From Paulownia fortunei (lineage: Eukaryota; Streptophyta; Magnoliopsida; Lamiales; Paulowniaceae), in NCBI GenBank assembly GCA_019321725.1, contig CM033121.1:1736001-1800000 (forward strand): 64,000 nucleotides of DNA. The letters are read 5' to 3'. Below the pieces are notes generated by a model that was not told where the DNA came from, ran no database searches, and saw only the letters and a list, made by a program, of their open reading frames with translations. The stretch's first letter is position 1. Every line of letters starts with the position of its first letter. Both the position numbers and the translations under genes were made by a program. Positions 61,101 to 64,000 of this stretch are shown here, piece by piece.

Positions 61101-63861
61101 CTCTAGGTATGGATTGATCTAAGATTTCGTGCATTTTGGATAACTGGACCTCCAGCCAATATAGACATGCTAAACACTTCAAAAAATTCTCTATATTATC
61201 CATTTGCTATTCTAGGAAACATAATTACAAATCAAAGTGCAAGCAACTATGCTTGGATACTGGAATTTTATCCCATGAACATAGCCTATACAGTACTTTT
61301 CGGTCTCCAGCATTTTAAATTTTTTTGTCGTAAATGTCCAACCTATTGCAACAATTAGGGACCAGTAAATTTTTATTTCCAGTCTGACGCATATTAACAA
61401 GACAATGAAGTCCCATTATGGTAAGCTCTGGACAGCTGGGCAGGCTTAAGTTATTCCAGTATATCAAGAAACTTTTCTGATACGATATCTCATACAACCC
61501 CAATGACTCATGCCTTTATCAAATTGTTCTTCTCAAATTTGATCATAATGCTGTACATTAGCGACAACTGAGTTCAGAATGCTTCCAAGATAACATTGCA
61601 ATAGGAAAAGCCTGTTAAAGGAAGTGTTCCTATAAAGATACTCCACATTGTAATTCCATTAAGAAACTTCATTCTTCTTTGACACACTTGAGACAAAGAA
61701 GCTTTAATAATTTGTCAGAATCCCTAGAGCAGTCCAGCAAATTTGACTATCTTAGGAGAATGCTGCATGGAATTTATTCACTAAACACACTTTTGCATCA
61801 TCAAAGAATCAGTTCTTCTGGTTCTTCTGTTTATGGGCATGCAAAAAAGTATACACTAAGCAGCCAGCAAGCAAAATAAATTCTATCTGATTGCTTGTCT
61901 GCTTGCAGGAATTTTCCTCAAGGAACTATTGGTGATATGGTAAAAGATGCTTCTCAAGGTATCTCATTTGTGTGCAATAACATTGCTGAATATGGAGGCG
62001 ATCCTAGCAGGTAGTTTGTTTTTCAAATTATTTTTTAACTCTAGGATGCTACTTATCTATGAAGAATTAATATCCTTTTTGTTATTTGCTTAGAATCTAC
62101 CTTATGGGGCAGTCAGCTGGTGCACATATTGCTGCTTGTGCTCTGTTAGAGCAGGCAATCAAAGAGGCTGTGGGAGAGAAGATTTCTTGGAGTGTGTCTC
62201 AAATAAAAGCTTATTTTGGTTTATCTGGAGGGTAAGCTTGTATTCAGTAACTCTTCCAAATCAGCTAATTGACCAGAAACCACATGTAATTCTCGCATTG
62301 TCACCTCTGAGTTTTCAACGAAGTCATCTGAACCTTTTTGTCAAGGGAGAATCAAATCTATAGGCAATGCAATTGAGATATGTGCTAAGAATCTTGGTGG
62401 ATTTCGACCTTTAACCCTTACAATCAAGATGATACTATAAAGATGCACCTTGTATTTGTGAGGTTGTCTGGTTCTTTCCATGCTTTTTCCTGTTTTTGTG
62501 GAAGTTGGGTTATTAAGTCTTTTAACTTTTTGGTTGCAAGTTAAAATTTGATGACATTAGCTAAATAGGTGTCAATGAAGCATATAGACTTTTACTGCCT
62601 AAAACTATGCAATCTAGATATCAATATATCCCACGACTTGGATAAATTCTTAAGAAAGAAACTTCTGTAATGCTGTATTTGCTTCCCATGTGTTAAATGC
62701 TAAATGATATTTTCCCATTTGTCAAATTCTAATTGCTTCCCATGTATTTCCTTTTGTTTTTGGTGAAAGGACCAATTAAAAAAATTTAGTGGATTGGTGA
62801 ATTTTCTTTTGTTTGCAATCTTGTATCTATATGTATTAATACTTGAAGTGTATGTATGACTTTAAAACATTTATGGACAGGTACAATCTTTTCAACCTGG
62901 TAGATCACTTCCATAGTCGAGGTTTATACCGCTCAATATTTCTAAGGTTAATACTTTGCCTCATTCCTTGTTCTAATAGATGTATTACTTGCCGCAGTTA
63001 CTGCCTTTGTCTAGTCCTATGTCATTTTACGGGTGGTTTATCTCACCTGCACAGCATAATGGAGGGGGAAGAATCTTTACAGCGATATTCTCCAGAAGTG
63101 ATGGTGCAGGAACCAAACACTAGGAATGCAGTTTCTCTCCTTCCTCCTATAATCCTCTTCCATGGAACTGCTGATTATTCTATCCCTTCTGATTCCAGGT
63201 TTTAATCTCGCTTGGTTAATACAAGATGGCATTATTTCGATTTGTTTTCCTAGATTATAGATGATGTGTCTTATACCTTACTTGCAGTTATATGGGGATA
63301 CACAATGTTTGGTTACACCAGTTTCTTTGCCATCATAGAGTATTGACACCAATTCCAACATGAAATTGGTGTACAATCATGCCCAACATATTATTCAAAA
63401 ATCAAGACATACTATCCAATGCAATAAAATTTGTTTAGTTGAACATTACTCAGAGATATGTCAATATAGACGGGATTTGGTAATATTGAAATGTAAAGGA
63501 CAAGAGAAGTAAGAAAAGATGGGACGACTATTATTGTGACAAAATCATCTTGTTGATTCGTGAAGAGACCGTAGGCGAGGTTTATAGTATTTATCTAGAT
63601 ATCGTGTAATATTACCATGGTTATCAGTTGGAAGTAAATATCATTCTGTTATATTTCCTTGATACCAATTGTCTGTTTTTGCTTTTGCTTATTGTTATAC
63701 GTCTGTAAGCGTGTTTCATATTTGGCTATAGTGATTAGCTGAAATATTGTTGTTCTTATTCTTCTTACAGTAAAAGTTTTGCTGAGACTCTTGAAAGCTT
63801 GGGAGTTCAAGCTGAATCAATTCTATATGAGGGAAAGACACACACGGATCTGTTTCTTCAG
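58175..63861 (+). CDS. ICME: Isoprenylcysteine alpha-carbonyl methylesterase (ICME), partial: ten exons, 3' end outside the window
   Basis: Exons 58175-58593, 59658-59734, 59942-60011, 60148-60228, 60876-60950, 61909-62010, 62094-62231, 62881-62946, 63055-63198 and 63771-63861 join in phase to 421 residues. The last visible exon ends at a GT donor and the gene continues past the edge. ICME removes the methyl ester from prenylated, carboxymethylated proteins at endoplasmic reticulum/Golgi membranes, and in Arabidopsis affects abscisic acid signalling. The variable N-terminus has a poly-Ser tract; then come [20 protein letters not shown], a membrane segment (about 146-172), the oxyanion motif TGGAWIIG (about 209), nucleophile elbow GQSAGAH (Ser282), Asp383 in GTADYSIP and His415 in GKTHTDL. 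An in-frame stop at 58106-58108 bars a longer start; later in-frame ATGs (residues 25, 35 and 45) are alternatives. Confidence 0.94.
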
Positions 63862-64000
63862 GTACCTGGCTGACACAAAGAGAGTTTACATTCCTCCACT
63901 TTCTAGAGTAATATTTTGTTATATTGGATTGATCAACTTAAAAGAGTTCTCTTTCACCTATTACATACCTTCACGTGAAACTTACTCCATTTACGTGTGG
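63862..64000 (+). other. Start of the last visible ICME intron
   Basis: The sequence after the GTACCT donor at 63862 is T-rich and stays noncoding to the window end. The remaining ICME exon or exons, encoding the C-terminal part after the catalytic histidine, lie outside. Confidence 0.7.

Noticed and set aside
61136..61503. Several 60-63 codon ORFs on both strands within ICME
   Set aside because: They fall in the long intron between ICME exons 5 and 6 and have no domain.

Overview
This window reads as nuclear DNA of a flowering plant, probably a eudicot. It is very AT-rich, with small gene islands separated by long noncoding stretches full of microsatellites and decayed transposon debris. 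The genes are split by mostly GT-AG introns, and every recognisable product is a plant family: a MIZU-KUSSEI1-like DUF617 protein, a dirigent protein, PR-1, a NUDX1-type Nudix hydrolase, ABCG21, PHO1;H1 and isoprenylcysteine methylesterase. The species cannot be fixed from the sequence alone.

Layout: 6.9-7.7 kb (-) MIZ1/DUF617 single-exon gene; 13.9-14.5 kb (-) dirigent gene with a 1-base frameshift; 16.8-17.3 kb (+) PR-1; 18.1-18.9 kb (-) two-exon NUDX1-like gene; 18.9-37.7 kb a gene-poor block with a five-copy tandem array of about 365-417 bp, an approximately 1 kb tandem duplication, hAT/MITE-like elements and a CACTA-like hairpin cluster; 37.8-41.2 kb (+) five-exon ABCG21; 43.7-48.5 kb (-) thirteen-exon PHO1;H1 with a GC-AG intron and a 1-base frameshift in its penultimate exon; 48.5-58.1 kb noncoding, with a Ty3/gypsy integrase fragment and another CACTA-like end; 58.2 kb to the right edge (+) ICME, ten exons visible and cut off by the window end.

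The genes do not form a pathway or cluster. They are separate single-copy loci: defence/cell wall (PR-1, dirigent), nucleotide or prenyl diphosphate hydrolysis (NUDX1), export (ABCG21, PHO1;H1), root growth (MIZ1-like) and prenyl-protein methyl-ester removal (ICME). I found no convincing new biological system. The most checkable oddities are the two single-base (C) deletions in otherwise intact genes, the GC-AG intron, the tandem arrays and the hairpin cluster. Exon coordinates were worked out by hand from splice sites, reading phase and family recognition, with no database search.
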